From JBEKCP01 sp049509515 (GTDB lineage: Bacteria > Planctomycetota > Planctomycetia > Pirellulales > Thermoguttaceae), in assembly GCA_049509515.1 (NCBI GenBank), contig JBEKZV010000017.1, positions 1 to 64,000 of the forward strand: 64,000 nt of DNA, in the 5' to 3' direction. The translations under genes were made by a program, and so were the position numbers. Position 1 is the stretch's first letter. Every line of letters starts with the position of its first letter. Shown here in pieces: positions 29,303 through 37,734 of the stretch. The notes beneath the pieces are model-generated. The model was not told the DNA's origin. It did no database searches and was given only the letters and a program-made list of their open reading frames with translations.

Positions 29303-29995
29303 TCACGGCTGAGGGTTCACCTGCGCGTCGCGGGCCACGGCGGACAGGCCGGCCAATGCGAACTGGACCAAGTGGCGGATTACGGCCGCGTTGTCCGCGG
29401 GAGTCAAGCCAAACTCGGGGAACATGCGACGGAACATGCAACGATCAAAGACCAGGAGCAATAGGATCGGGGCCATGACGCTGATGACGCCGCGCGTGAC
29501 GGCCGGATGATCTTCGGGCAGCCCAATCAACTCGCCGACAATTCCCCGCATGATGCCTATCCGCATCATTGCGTCCTCCCGCAAGGGCTCCAGGGCCGGC
29601 GATGGGGAGACGATCTCGCGGCCGAGAACGCGGATCGCCCAGGACGATGCCGCCGGGCTGGTGATCGCGCGGACGATCAGTCCGATGACCGCTTCCAACT
29701 TGGCCTTGGCATCGGCTTTTCCGGCAAGGGCCGCCACAACATCTTCGGTTGTGACCAGTCGGTTCCGAGCTTCCCGGATCACTGCGGCATACAACTCATC
29801 AATCCCACCAAAGTAGTAGTTTACGGCGGCGCTGTTGGTGCGGGCCAACACGGCGATCTCCTTGCCTGTGGCATCACTAAATCCTTTATCTGCAAAGACT
29901 TGCCCCGCCGCCTCCAGCAACCGCTGACGGGTGCTCTGCTGAGCTGCCGCACGCTTCCCGCCCGAGTTGGTGGGTATGTTACCGTGCCGTGCCAT
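29303..29995 (-). CDS. TetR-family regulator, CecR/YbiH-like
   Basis: This 230-residue protein has a TetR helix-turn-helix (STRQRLLEAAGQVFADKG, then GKEIAVLARTNSAAVNYYF, residues about 20-65) followed by an all-helical ligand-binding domain. The signature NSAAVNYYFGGIDELYAAV matches regulators of the CecR type. In E. coli CecR controls an exporter operon ybhG-ybhF-ybhS-ybhR. Here the gene is divergent from an operon of the same composition, with two copies of an operator-like repeat in the 170 bp between them. I infer repression of that exporter and of itself, relieved by an unknown ligand. No clear ribosome binding site precedes ATG 29995. Confidence 0.88.
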   Translation of the reverse strand: MARHGNIPTNSGGKRAAAQQSTRQRLLEAAGQVFADKGFSDATGKEIAVLARTNSAAVNYYFGGIDELYAAVIREARNRLVTTEDVVAALAGKADAKAKLEAVIGLIVRAITSPAASSWAIRVLGREIVSPSPALEPLREDAMMRIGIMRGIVGELIGLPEDHPAVTRGVISVMAPILLLLVFDRCMFRRMFPEFGLTPADNAAVIRHLVQFALAGLSAVARDAQVNPQP

Positions 29996-30028
29996 GAAAG
30001 AAATATATCGCCCGGCGGGAACTGCGTC

Positions 30029-30046
30029 AAATCTGAAATTGAAATT
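30029..30046. promoter_or_regulatory. Operator-like repeat, upstream copy
   Basis: AAATCTGAAATTGAAATT lies directly upstream of the -35 box of the exporter promoter. It matches the copy at 30095-30112 in 16 of 18 positions, both containing AAATTGAAATT. The inner part AATT-GA-AATT is symmetric, as expected for a TetR dimer. Centres of the two copies are 66 bp apart, close to a whole number of helical turns. Confidence 0.65.
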
Positions 30047-30051
30047 AGAGA

Positions 30052-30080
30052 TTGACCTACGCGGACGGCACCGATATACT
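30052..30080 (+). promoter_or_regulatory. Sigma-70 promoter of the exporter operon
   Basis: TTGACC (30052-30057) and TATACT (30075-30080) are separated by exactly 17 bp, a near-consensus housekeeping promoter pointing towards the exporter genes. Transcription would start near 30087. It is flanked on both sides by the operator-like repeat, so a bound TetR regulator would block polymerase. Confidence 0.75.
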
Positions 30081-30094
30081 GCCAGTAGCGAATC

Positions 30095-30113
30095 AAATCG
30101 TAAATTGAAATTT
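30095..30113. promoter_or_regulatory. Operator-like repeat, downstream copy
   Basis: AAATCGTAAATTGAAATTT lies about 10-25 bp after the predicted transcription start. Its core AAATT-GA-AATTT (30102-30113) is a perfect inverted repeat, making this the more symmetric of the two copies. The position is that of a roadblock operator. Confidence 0.65.
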
Positions 30114-30165
30114 GTATTTTAGAGAGCTTCCGGCATCCGTCGTTGTTCTGCTCGGGGGGTGGCCC

Positions 30166-31191
30166 ATGAGAAAACTGGTATGGCTTGTGTTGCTGCTCGG
30201 CGCGGTGGGCGCGACCGCCGGGTGGACCTGGCGGTCGTTGGCCGCCGGCAAGCGCGCCGACAGTGAGCTGGCGCTGTACGGCAATGTGGACCTGCGGCAG
30301 GTGCAGTTGGCGTTCAATAACAACGAGCGGATTGCCGCCGTGCTGGTCCAGGAAGGCGATCGCGTGCGGCGGGGGCAGGTGTTGGCCCGGCTGGATACGA
30401 GTCGCCTGGAGCCGCAGGCCGCCCAGGCCGAGGCCCAGGCTGCGGCCCAACGCCAGGTCGTCGAAAGGCTACACCACGGAAGCCGTCCCGAAGAGATTGC
30501 CCAGGCCCGCGCCAACGTCGAGTCGGCGAAGGCCGACGCCACCCGGGCCAGACAAGATATGGCTCGCTTCGACGCGCTGCTGCCGAAGAAGGCCCTGCCC
30601 CGGGCGGATTATGACCTGGGAAAAGCGGCCGTGGACATGGCGGCGGCGAAACTCCAGGTCAACCAGAAGGCGTTGGACCTGGCCGTCATCGGGCCGCGTG
30701 CCGAGGACATCGCCCAGGCCGAGGCGCAACTGAGGGCCTGCGAGGCGCAAGCCCGACTGCTGCGGCAACAACTGGCCGACGCGCAACTTGCGGCGCCGGC
30801 GGATGCCGTCGTTCGCACGCGGATCATGGAGCCGGGCGAAATGTCCTCCCCGCAAAAGCCCGTGTTCTCGTTGGCGATCACCGACCCGAAGTGGGTCCGG
30901 GCCTACGTCTCCGAGCCGGACTTGGGGCACGTGCATCCCGGGATGGCGGCGTCGGTGACGGTGGACAGCTTCCCCGACCGGCGATTCGACGGGTGGGTCG
31001 GGTTCGTCTCGCCGGTGGCCGAATTCACGCCCAAGGCCGTCCAGACCGAGGAGCTGCGGACGAGCCTGGTGTACGAAGTCCGCGTATTCGTGAAGGACCC
31101 GGCGGAGGAATTGCGTCTGGGCATGCCGGCCACGGTGTACCTGGCGCCTGCGGCGATGGGGAGCGCACCGGAAGATGATCGCCGCCGATGA
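30166..31191 (+). CDS. HlyD-family membrane fusion protein (YbhG-like)
   Basis: The 341-residue periplasmic adaptor links inner-membrane ABC transporter and outer membrane. It has an N-terminal membrane anchor (LVWLVLLLGAVGATAGW), a biotinyl-lipoyl-like half (VLVQEGDRVRRGQVLARLD, about 63-81), an Ala/Gln/Arg-rich coiled-coil hairpin (about 85-205), the second lipoyl half (LAAPADAVVRTRIMEPGE) and a beta-barrel domain. GGGGGGTGG precedes ATG 30166; the in-frame ATG at 30112 lies within the predicted operator and is not used. It overlaps the next gene by 17 nt. Confidence 0.9.
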   Translation: MRKLVWLVLLLGAVGATAGWTWRSLAAGKRADSELALYGNVDLRQVQLAFNNNERIAAVLVQEGDRVRRGQVLARLDTSRLEPQAAQAEAQAAAQRQVVERLHHGSRPEEIAQARANVESAKADATRARQDMARFDALLPKKALPRADYDLGKAAVDMAAAKLQVNQKALDLAVIGPRAEDIAQAEAQLRACEAQARLLRQQLADAQLAAPADAVVRTRIMEPGEMSSPQKPVFSLAITDPKWVRAYVSEPDLGHVHPGMAASVTVDSFPDRRFDGWVGFVSPVAEFTPKAVQTEELRTSLVYEVRVFVKDPAEELRLGMPATVYLAPAAMGSAPEDDRRR

Positions 31192-32998
31192 AAGCCGGCC
31201 GGCCTTGGCCGGCCGCGACGTGCGAAAGACGTTCCGCCGCAAGACCGGCGAGATCGTGCAGGCGCTCGACGGCGTCTCGCTGGAGGCCAGCCACGGCACG
31301 CTCACGGCCCTGGTCGGTCCGGACGGGGCCGGCAAGACGACGCTCCTCCGCTTGGCCGCGGGTTTGATGGCGGCCGACGGAGGCGAGCTGAATGTCTTGG
31401 GCGTCGATGTCGCCGCCGACCCCCAGCAGGTGCAATCGCGGATCGGCTACATGCCGCAAAAGTTCGGACTGTACGAGGATTTGAGCGTCCGGGAGAACCT
31501 CGACCTCTACGCCGACCTGCACGGCCTGACGGCGGAGGAGCGACGCGAGCGATACCCGCGGCTGATGGAGATGACGGCGCTGGGGCCGTTCCGGGACCGC
31601 CTGGCGGGCCGGCTGTCGGGCGGCATGAAGCAGAAACTGGGGCTTGCCTGCACGCTGGTCCGCTCGCCGGAACTGTTGTTGCTGGACGAGCCCACCGTCG
31701 GCGTTGATCCTCTTTCGCGCCGGGACCTGTGGGAGATCATTCTCCAATTGGTCGACGACCAACACCTCACCGTGCTCTTGAGCACGTCGTACCTGGACGA
31801 GGCCGAGCGGTGCGGGCACGTTGTCGTTCTCCACCAGGGCAAGGTGCTGGCGCAGGGCCGGCCGGAAGAGGTCAGCCGCCTGGCGGCGGGGCGGACGTTT
31901 CTGGCCGAGGCGCCCGCCGGGCAAACGGCCCGCGCGTTTCAAGCTCGCCTGCTGGATGCGCCGGACGTGATCGACGCGGTGCCGGAAGGCGGTCGCGTGC
32001 GGTTCATCCGGGTTGCCGGGCCCGATGCTCGGCCTGCAAGCGATGATCTTCCGGCAAGGGCCGCGTTCCTTCCCGCCGCGGCGCGGTTCGAGGACGGCTT
32101 CATGGTGCTCTTGGGTGCCACAGCGTTGCTTGGCAATGTAGTCCGCACACGCCGTGTGCGGGATCCGGCACACGGCGTGTGCTGGCTACATTACGACCCG
32201 CCAGGAAAACTCGCCGGGCCCCCGCCGGACCGGCATGACGGCGACACGGTTGTCCGCGTCCGCGATCTGGTGCGGCGATTCGGGAGCTTTACGGCGGTCG
32301 ATCACGTCACTTTCGAGGTTCGCCGCGGCGAGGTCTTCGGACTGCTGGGCCCGAACGGGGCCGGCAAGACGACGACGTTCCGCATGCTCTGCGGGCTGCT
32401 GCCGGCCAGCGGCGGGACGCTGTGCGTGGCGGAGGTGGACGTGCGGCACGCGCGGGCCTCGGCCCGGCAGCGGATTGGATACGTGGCTCAGAAGTTCTCG
32501 CTTTACGGCCAGCTTTCGGTGCGGGAAAATCTGGAGTTTTTCGCCAGCGCCTATGGCCTGCGCGGCGGCCGGCGGCGCGACCGCGTGGACTGGGCGCTGG
32601 TGGAATTCGAGCTTGCGCCTTTGGCGCGGCTGCCCAGCGGCCAGTTGCCCGGCGGATACAAGCAGCGGCTGGCGATGGCGGCGGCCCTGTTGCACGAGCC
32701 GGAAATCCTCTTCCTGGACGAGCCCACCAGCGGCGCGGACCCGCTGGCCCGCCGCGAGTTTTGGCGGCGCATCACGGCCCTGGCCGAACAAGGGGTCACC
32801 GTGATCGTCACGACGCACTTCATGGAAGAGGCCGAATACTGCGACCGGGTGGCCATCTTGGATGCGGGGCGGGTGTTGGCCCAGGGCGGGCCCGCCGAGA
32901 TTCGCCGCCGCGCCGTGAGCGAGTCCGGCCGGGAGCCGACGATGGAGGATGCGTTCATTGCCATCGTCGAAGATGCGCGCACGAGGGAAGTTCTTTGA
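31175..32998 (+). CDS. Tandem ABC transporter ATPase (YbhF-like), with in-frame repeat in the linker
   Basis: This 607-residue protein carries two complete ABC ATPase domains. The first has Walker A GPDGAGKTT near residue 49, signature LSGGMKQKL and Walker B LLLLDEPTVGVD, but the usual H-loop His position reads STSYLDEAE. The second has GPNGAGKTT near residue 392, a variant signature LPGGYKQRL, LFLDEPTSGAD and an intact H-loop TTHFMEEAE. One competent and one degenerate site is common for such fusions. Residues about 318-344 (NVVRTRRVRDPAHGV and following) are encoded by a dispersed palindromic repeat. It powers the two permeases at 33800 and 34960. Confidence 0.92.
   Translation: MIAADESRPALAGRDVRKTFRRKTGEIVQALDGVSLEASHGTLTALVGPDGAGKTTLLRLAAGLMAADGGELNVLGVDVAADPQQVQSRIGYMPQKFGLYEDLSVRENLDLYADLHGLTAEERRERYPRLMEMTALGPFRDRLAGRLSGGMKQKLGLACTLVRSPELLLLDEPTVGVDPLSRRDLWEIILQLVDDQHLTVLLSTSYLDEAERCGHVVVLHQGKVLAQGRPEEVSRLAAGRTFLAEAPAGQTARAFQARLLDAPDVIDAVPEGGRVRFIRVAGPDARPASDDLPARAAFLPAAARFEDGFMVLLGATALLGNVVRTRRVRDPAHGVCWLHYDPPGKLAGPPPDRHDGDTVVRVRDLVRRFGSFTAVDHVTFEVRRGEVFGLLGPNGAGKTTTFRMLCGLLPASGGTLCVAEVDVRHARASARQRIGYVAQKFSLYGQLSVRENLEFFASAYGLRGGRRRDRVDWALVEFELAPLARLPSGQLPGGYKQRLAMAAALLHEPEILFLDEPTSGADPLARREFWRRITALAEQGVTVIVTTHFMEEAEYCDRVAILDAGRVLAQGGPAEIRRRAVSESGREPTMEDAFIAIVEDARTREVL
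32129..32206. repeat. GCACACG/CGTGTGC inverted repeat inside the ATPase gene
   Basis: GCACACGCCGTGTGC (32145-32159) and GCACACGGCGTGTGC (32168-32182) are flanked by TTGGCAATGTAG on the left and CTACATTACG...CCAGG on the right, the same order as the intergenic element at 21122-21234. Here it lies between the two ATPase domains and adds codons without breaking the frame. Confidence 0.85.
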
Positions 32999-33030
32999 TC
33001 GCTCGCGTGTGAAAGTGAGGGTCGCATACC

Positions 33031-33789
33031 GTGAAACGTCCGGACTATGGCATTGACGCCCCCGGCGTGGTCCGCAATCTGCTCATTGCGGGGACCGTCG
33101 CCCTGGCGCTCCTGCTGCCGGCGCCTTTTGGTTTGTGGCCCGGGCAGCCGTGGGGCACTCTTCTGGCGGGCCTGCTTCTGTTCTGCGCGGCCGATTTCCT
33201 CGGCGTGGGCTTTCTTGTGCTCCGCGCCAGCCGCGTCGGCAAGCTCAGCCAACGCGAGCATCTGCTCGACCTCGTTCCCTGGAGCGGGCGCGAGCGCGTT
33301 CTCGACGTTGGCTGCGGGCATGGCTTGATGCTCGTGGCAGCCGCCAAGCGGCTTCCGGCGGGCAAGGTTGTCGGGATCGACCTCTGGCACTCGGAAGATC
33401 AAGCCGATAACCGCCCGGACGTGCCCTTGAACAATGCGCGGATGGAGGGCGTGGCGGATCGTGTTGAGGTCCAGACCGCCGACATGCGCCAATTGCCTTT
33501 CTCCGACGAGTCTTTCGACGTGGTTCTGTCCCACTGGGCGGTCCACAATCTGCGCGAGGCGAAAGAACGTTCACAGACGCTTGCCGAGATGGTCCGCGTC
33601 CTCAGGCCGGGAGGTCATATCGTCCTCGCGGATATCGAGCATGGTGCGGAGTATGCCGCCGGGCTGGCCGCGCTCGGCCTGAGCGACATTCGGCATGTTG
33701 GCAATTCCTGGAAAACCGCGCTGCTGGCGGCGGCATCCCTCGGCAGATTTCGCCCGACCGCCGTCGTAGCCCGCAAGGAACGAGCGTAG
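33031..33789 (+). CDS. Membrane-anchored class I SAM-dependent methyltransferase
   Basis: The 252-residue protein begins with two hydrophobic segments (about residues 14-32 and 42-64), then a Rossmann-type methyltransferase. Motif I is VLDVGCGHG at about 90-98, the acidic loop is VVGIDLW, and motif IV reads FDVVLSHWAVHNL. It is likely fixed to the cytoplasmic face of the inner membrane. It sits 32 bp after the ATPase gene and 10 bp before the first permease gene, so it is part of the exporter transcript, although the E. coli operon has no such gene. Its substrate may be the exported compound; this is inferred only from position. Confidence 0.85.
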   Translation: MKRPDYGIDAPGVVRNLLIAGTVALALLLPAPFGLWPGQPWGTLLAGLLLFCAADFLGVGFLVLRASRVGKLSQREHLLDLVPWSGRERVLDVGCGHGLMLVAAAKRLPAGKVVGIDLWHSEDQADNRPDVPLNNARMEGVADRVEVQTADMRQLPFSDESFDVVLSHWAVHNLREAKERSQTLAEMVRVLRPGGHIVLADIEHGAEYAAGLAALGLSDIRHVGNSWKTALLAAASLGRFRPTAVVARKERA

Positions 33790-33799
33790 CCATCCAGCC

Positions 33800-34951
33800 A
33801 TGCCGCGACACGCTCTCCAATTTCCGCCTTCGTTCGCTGCAAGCGGGCGGCGCGTCTGGTCGCTGGTGCGGAAGGAGGCCCGGCAGATCGTCCGCGACCC
33901 CAGCAGCATCGCCATCGGCGTCGTGCTGCCGGTGATCCTCATTCTGCTGTTCGGTTACGGCCTGTCGCTGGACGTGAAGGACGTGCCCGTGGCCGTTGTG
34001 TTGGAAGACCCTTCGCCCGACGCGACGGAGCTGGCGGCCGGCTTCTGCCTCTCGCCCTACTTCCAGGCGCAACTGCTCACCTCGATGCCGCAGGCCAAGG
34101 AGCTGATGCTCGATCGCCGGGTGGACGGGATCGTCCGCATCCGCCCCGACTTCGCCCGGCAGCTCAGCCTGGGGCAAGCCGAAGTGCAGGTCCTCGTCCA
34201 CGGGACCGACGCCAACCGCGCCCGGATCATTCAGGGCTATGCCCAAGAGGCCGTCGGCCAATGGACGGCGCGCCGGGCGGCGGAAGGGAAGGACGCGGCG
34301 GGCGGACCGGTGACCGTCCAGCAGCGGCTGTGGTTCAACGACGCCAATGACAGCAGCTACTTCCTGGTGCCGGGGCTGATCGTCCTGATCATGACGCTCA
34401 TCGGGTCGCTGCTCACGACCCTGGTGATGGCGCGAGAATGGGAACGGGGTACGCTGGAGGCCCTGTTCGTCACGCCCGTGCGCGCCGGCGAAATCCTGCT
34501 GAGCAAGACGATCCCGTACTTTGCGCTCGGGCTGGTCGGGCTGACGCTGTGCGTCCTCGCCAGCAGCTTCCTGTTCCACGTTCCGCTCCGCGGCTCGCTC
34601 GGCGTGCTGGCCGGGGTGTCGATGCTCTATCTGCTGGTGGCGGTGGCCATGGGGCTGTTGATCTCGTCGGTGCTGAAGAGCCAGTTCGAGGCCAGCATGA
34701 TGACGATGCTCGTGACGTTCATGCCGGCGACCATGCTCTCGGGGTTCCTGTTCGACCTGCGGAGTGTGCCGGCCCCCGTGCGGCTGATTGCCCACGCCCT
34801 GCCGGCCCGGTACTTCGTGACCCTGCTGCAAACCGTTTTCCTGGCCGGGGACGTGTGGAGCGTCATCGTGCCCAATTCGGCCGTGCTGGCCGGCATGGCA
34901 GCCGCGCTCCTGCTGGTGACCCGGGCGACCATGCGCAAGAGGTTGGTTTGA
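33800..34951 (+). CDS. ABC-2 exporter permease (YbhS-like)
   Basis: This 383-residue inner-membrane permease has one N-terminal membrane segment (SSIAIGVVLPVILILLFGYG), a long extracytoplasmic domain of about 150 residues, and then five C-terminal hydrophobic segments starting with FLVPGLIVLIMTLIGSLL. EWERGTLEALFVTPVR is the conserved cytoplasmic coupling segment of this family. It begins 10 bp after the methyltransferase and ends 8 bp before the second permease. The two permeases are paralogous and expected to form a heterodimer. Confidence 0.9.
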   Translation: MPRHALQFPPSFAASGRRVWSLVRKEARQIVRDPSSIAIGVVLPVILILLFGYGLSLDVKDVPVAVVLEDPSPDATELAAGFCLSPYFQAQLLTSMPQAKELMLDRRVDGIVRIRPDFARQLSLGQAEVQVLVHGTDANRARIIQGYAQEAVGQWTARRAAEGKDAAGGPVTVQQRLWFNDANDSSYFLVPGLIVLIMTLIGSLLTTLVMAREWERGTLEALFVTPVRAGEILLSKTIPYFALGLVGLTLCVLASSFLFHVPLRGSLGVLAGVSMLYLLVAVAMGLLISSVLKSQFEASMMTMLVTFMPATMLSGFLFDLRSVPAPVRLIAHALPARYFVTLLQTVFLAGDVWSVIVPNSAVLAGMAAALLLVTRATMRKRLV

Positions 34952-34959
34952 GGTGCAAC

Positions 34960-36078
34960 ATGCTCGCTTCCATGCTCCGCATCCTCGCGTTGACTCGCAA
35001 GGAGTTGTTGGCGCTGCTGAAGGACCCGCGCGGCCGGTTCACCCTCTTCATTCCGCCGATCGTGCAATGCCTGCTCTACGGCTATGTGGCAAGTTACGAC
35101 CTCAACGACGTGCCCTACGCGGTGGTCGATCAGGACCACAGCGCCGCTTCCTGTGAATTGCTGGCCCGGCTCGACGGCTCGGGCGTGTTCCATCGCGTCG
35201 CCAGCCTCGACCGGGCCGCCGACGTGAAGAGCGTTATCGACCAGCAGCGCGCCCTGCTGGCGATTCAAATCGGCCAGGACTTCCAGCGGCAGTTGCTCGC
35301 CGGAGGGCCGGCCGACGTGCAGGTGATCGCCGACGGCCGCAACTCGAACACGGCCGGCGTCGCCATGGGCTACGTGGGCACGATCGTCGAAGGATTCAAC
35401 GCCCAATGGCAAGCGGACCACGGGCTGCCGGGGCCGCCGATCCGCGTCACGACCCGCGCCTGGTACAACCCGAATCTGGAGACCCGCTGGAGCATGATTC
35501 CCAGCCTGATCGGCACGCTCACGATGATGCAGACGCTTCTGCTGACGGCCATGTCGGTGGCCCGCGAGCGCGAGCAGGGAACGTTCGACCAATTGCTGGT
35601 CACGCCCTTCCGCCCGGCCGAGATCATGGCCGGCAAGGCCCTGCCCTCGATGCTCGTCGGCACGGTACAGGCCACGACCATCCTGCTGGTGGCGCAGCTT
35701 TGGTTCCGCATCCCCTTCGCCGGCTCGCTGGCGACCCTCTACGCGGGACTCGCCCTGTTTCTGCTGGCGGCGATCGGGATCGGGCTCCTGGTGTCCTCCC
35801 TGGTGGCGACCATGCAGCAAGCGATGTTGTTCACGTTCGTGATAATGATGCCCTTCACGCTGCTGTCGGGGTTGGCCACGCCGATCAGCAACATGCCCCA
35901 AGCGCTGCAGTACCTCACGCTCGTCAACCCGCTGCGCTACGCGATCGACATCTCCCAGCGGGTCTACCTGGAAGGGACGGGGCTGGGGCGGTTGCTGCCC
36001 GACCTGTGGCCGCTGGCGGTCATCGCCGCCGTGACGCTGCCCGTGGCCGCCTGGATGTTCCGTCACCGGCTGGAATAG
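34960..36078 (+). CDS. ABC-2 exporter permease (YbhR-like)
   Basis: The 372-residue protein has the same layout as its upstream partner: one N-terminal segment (FTLFIPPIVQCLLYGY), an extracytoplasmic domain containing YAVVDQDHSAAS, and a C-terminal bundle of about five segments with the coupling motif EREQGTFDQLLVTPFRPAE. I chose ATG 34960, eight bases after the previous stop, although the frame extends upstream over the other permease. It is the last gene of the exporter operon. Confidence 0.9.
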   Translation: MLASMLRILALTRKELLALLKDPRGRFTLFIPPIVQCLLYGYVASYDLNDVPYAVVDQDHSAASCELLARLDGSGVFHRVASLDRAADVKSVIDQQRALLAIQIGQDFQRQLLAGGPADVQVIADGRNSNTAGVAMGYVGTIVEGFNAQWQADHGLPGPPIRVTTRAWYNPNLETRWSMIPSLIGTLTMMQTLLLTAMSVAREREQGTFDQLLVTPFRPAEIMAGKALPSMLVGTVQATTILLVAQLWFRIPFAGSLATLYAGLALFLLAAIGIGLLVSSLVATMQQAMLFTFVIMMPFTLLSGLATPISNMPQALQYLTLVNPLRYAIDISQRVYLEGTGLGRLLPDLWPLAVIAAVTLPVAAWMFRHRLE

Positions 36079-36260
36079 GGTACGGGAACACCCGGGGAGA
36101 CACACCAGCCCGAAGCGCAAGCGAGGGAACAGGGGAAACCCGGGGGGTTGCAGGACGGGGCGGCCGCGTGTTACACTCGCGGCGGTGAGGCGACGGGGCC
36201 CTTCGCGGCGTGAGCGGCCCCTCCTTGCCGGCGCGTCGCACCCGCAGTCCGGAGGTTCCC

Positions 36261-37118
36261 ATGACGAAACATCGGTTATTGATCGGCTCGGCGTTCCTGC
36301 TCGTGGCGAGCCTGGTCGCGGGGACCACCACGGTCCGGGCCGACGACTGGCCGCAGTGGCGCGGTCCGCAACGCAACGGGGTCTCGCAGGAGACCGGCCT
36401 GCTGCGGGCGTGGCCGGCGGGGGGACCGAAGCTGCTCTGGCAGCGCAGCGACATCGGCGAGGGCTACGCCACGCCCGCCGTGGTCGGCTCGCGGCTCTAC
36501 CTGTTGGCCAATCGGGGGCTGGACGACGAGTTCGTCGCGGCCCTGGGCGTCGAGGACGGCAAGCAGGTCTGGTCCACGCGGATCGGCAAGGTCGGGAATC
36601 CCGAGCAGCAGCCGCCGTTCCCCATGGCCCGCTCCACGCCCACGGTCGACGGCGACTGGCTGTACGCCTTGGGCTCCGACGGCGACCTGGCCTGCCTGGC
36701 GACGGCCGGCGGCAAGGTGCGCTGGCACAAGAGCCTCCGCAGCGAGTTCGGCGGCCGGCCGGGGAAGTGGGCCTACGCCGAGTCGCCGCTGGTGGACGGC
36801 GACGTGCTGGTCTGCACCCCCGGCGGCGGCACGGCTACGCTGGCGGCCCTGGACAAGAAGAGCGGTGCGGTCCTGTGGAAGTCCGCCGTGCCCGGCGGCG
36901 AGGAGGCCGCCTACGCCTCGGTCACCGTCGTCGTGGCCCTGGTCGAGGCCGCGCCCGACGCCTGCCGCCGCAAGGGCCAATTCACGCCGCCGGGCCAGCC
37001 GCGGCACACCCACGGCGCCATGGAAAAGGCGTGGCCGTATCCGGTCGTCGCCAACGGCCGGCTTTTCATCCGCGACCAGAACGTGCTGTGGTGCTACGAC
37101 GTCAAGGCCGCCCCGTAG
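36261..37118 (+). CDS. Secreted PQQ-type beta-propeller protein, internally shortened
   Basis: This 285-residue protein has a signal peptide (MTKHRLLIGSAFLLVASLVAG) and PQQ-like propeller blades with the planctomycete opening DDWPQWRGPQRNG. Blades read GDGDLACL, GKVRWHKSLRSEFGG, LAALDKKSGAVLWKS. Family members are usually about 400-430 residues. Here the sequence jumps at about residue 220 from EEAAYASVTVV straight to the final blade (VEAAPDACRRKGQFTPPG, then WPYPVVANGRLFIRDQN), leaving too few blades for a closed propeller. An in-frame deletion is the likely cause. The start is preceded by GGAGG. Confidence 0.75.
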   Translation: MTKHRLLIGSAFLLVASLVAGTTTVRADDWPQWRGPQRNGVSQETGLLRAWPAGGPKLLWQRSDIGEGYATPAVVGSRLYLLANRGLDDEFVAALGVEDGKQVWSTRIGKVGNPEQQPPFPMARSTPTVDGDWLYALGSDGDLACLATAGGKVRWHKSLRSEFGGRPGKWAYAESPLVDGDVLVCTPGGGTATLAALDKKSGAVLWKSAVPGGEEAAYASVTVVVALVEAAPDACRRKGQFTPPGQPRHTHGAMEKAWPYPVVANGRLFIRDQNVLWCYDVKAAP

Positions 37119-37318
37119 AACGGCCCCCTGGCCGCATCGGTCTTGCGCAGGCCACACGGAGTGCGCCGGCCATGTTACGGCCGCCAGAAAACCATGCCGC
37201 AGCCGGCGCAGATTGACTCAACGGCCGACGGCTGTTAGACTTTCAAGAGTGGGCGATCGCTGTTGCCCCTGCCGGGTACCTCTCAACGAAACGCGCAGGA
37301 TGCCCCAAGGAACGAACC

Positions 37319-37579
37319 ATGATCACTTCCACGATTGACGAAGCACAGTCGCAACTCGCCAAGCTCATCACGGCGGCCGAGCAAGGCGAGGAAGTGGTCA
37401 TTGCCCGGGTGGGAAAGCCGGTGGCCAGGTTGCTCGCCTACCAACGGCAGGACGGCCCGCGGCAAGGAGGGCAGTGGCGCGGACGCGTCCGCGTGGCCCC
37501 GGACTTCGACGAGCTGCCGCCGGATATTGGCGAGGCATTCGGGCTATGCGCGAGTGCCGCTTCACGCCGCTCCCCATAA
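37319..37579 (+). CDS. Phd/YefM-type antitoxin
   Basis: The 86-residue protein has the Phd/YefM N-terminal DNA-binding fold (STIDEAQSQLAKLITAAEQGEEVVI, read in two parts, then RVGKPVARLLAY) and the typical tail block WRGRVRVAPDFDELPPDI. After EAFG the normal short ending is replaced by LCASAASRRSP, which comes from reading into the damaged toxin gene in a different frame. The DNA-binding part is intact, so it may still act as a repressor. Confidence 0.8.
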   Translation: MITSTIDEAQSQLAKLITAAEQGEEVVIARVGKPVARLLAYQRQDGPRQGGQWRGRVRVAPDFDELPPDIGEAFGLCASAASRRSP

Positions 37580-37734
37580 CGGTCGCGCGCGCCTTGGCGG
37601 TTCGGTCGCTCCCGATCCACCATCGCGACCCGTTCGACCGAATGCTCGTTGCGCAAGCGCGCACGGAGGGAATGACCCTCGTCACGCGCGATCCGAAGGT
37701 TCTCGAATACACCGTGCCGAACATCGTGGCGTGA
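37546..37734 (+). pseudogene. Truncated VapC-like PIN toxin (N-terminal half deleted)
   Basis: From ATG 37546 about 62 codons encode only the C-terminal half of a PIN toxin: FTPLPITVARALAVRSLP, then HHRDPFDRMLVAQA and GMTLVTRDPKVLEY. The first 65-70 residues, which carry the first catalytic Asp and the Glu, are missing, and the reading frame overlaps the antitoxin tail. The deletion join lies around 37535-37550. The product cannot be an active PIN nuclease. Confidence 0.8.
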
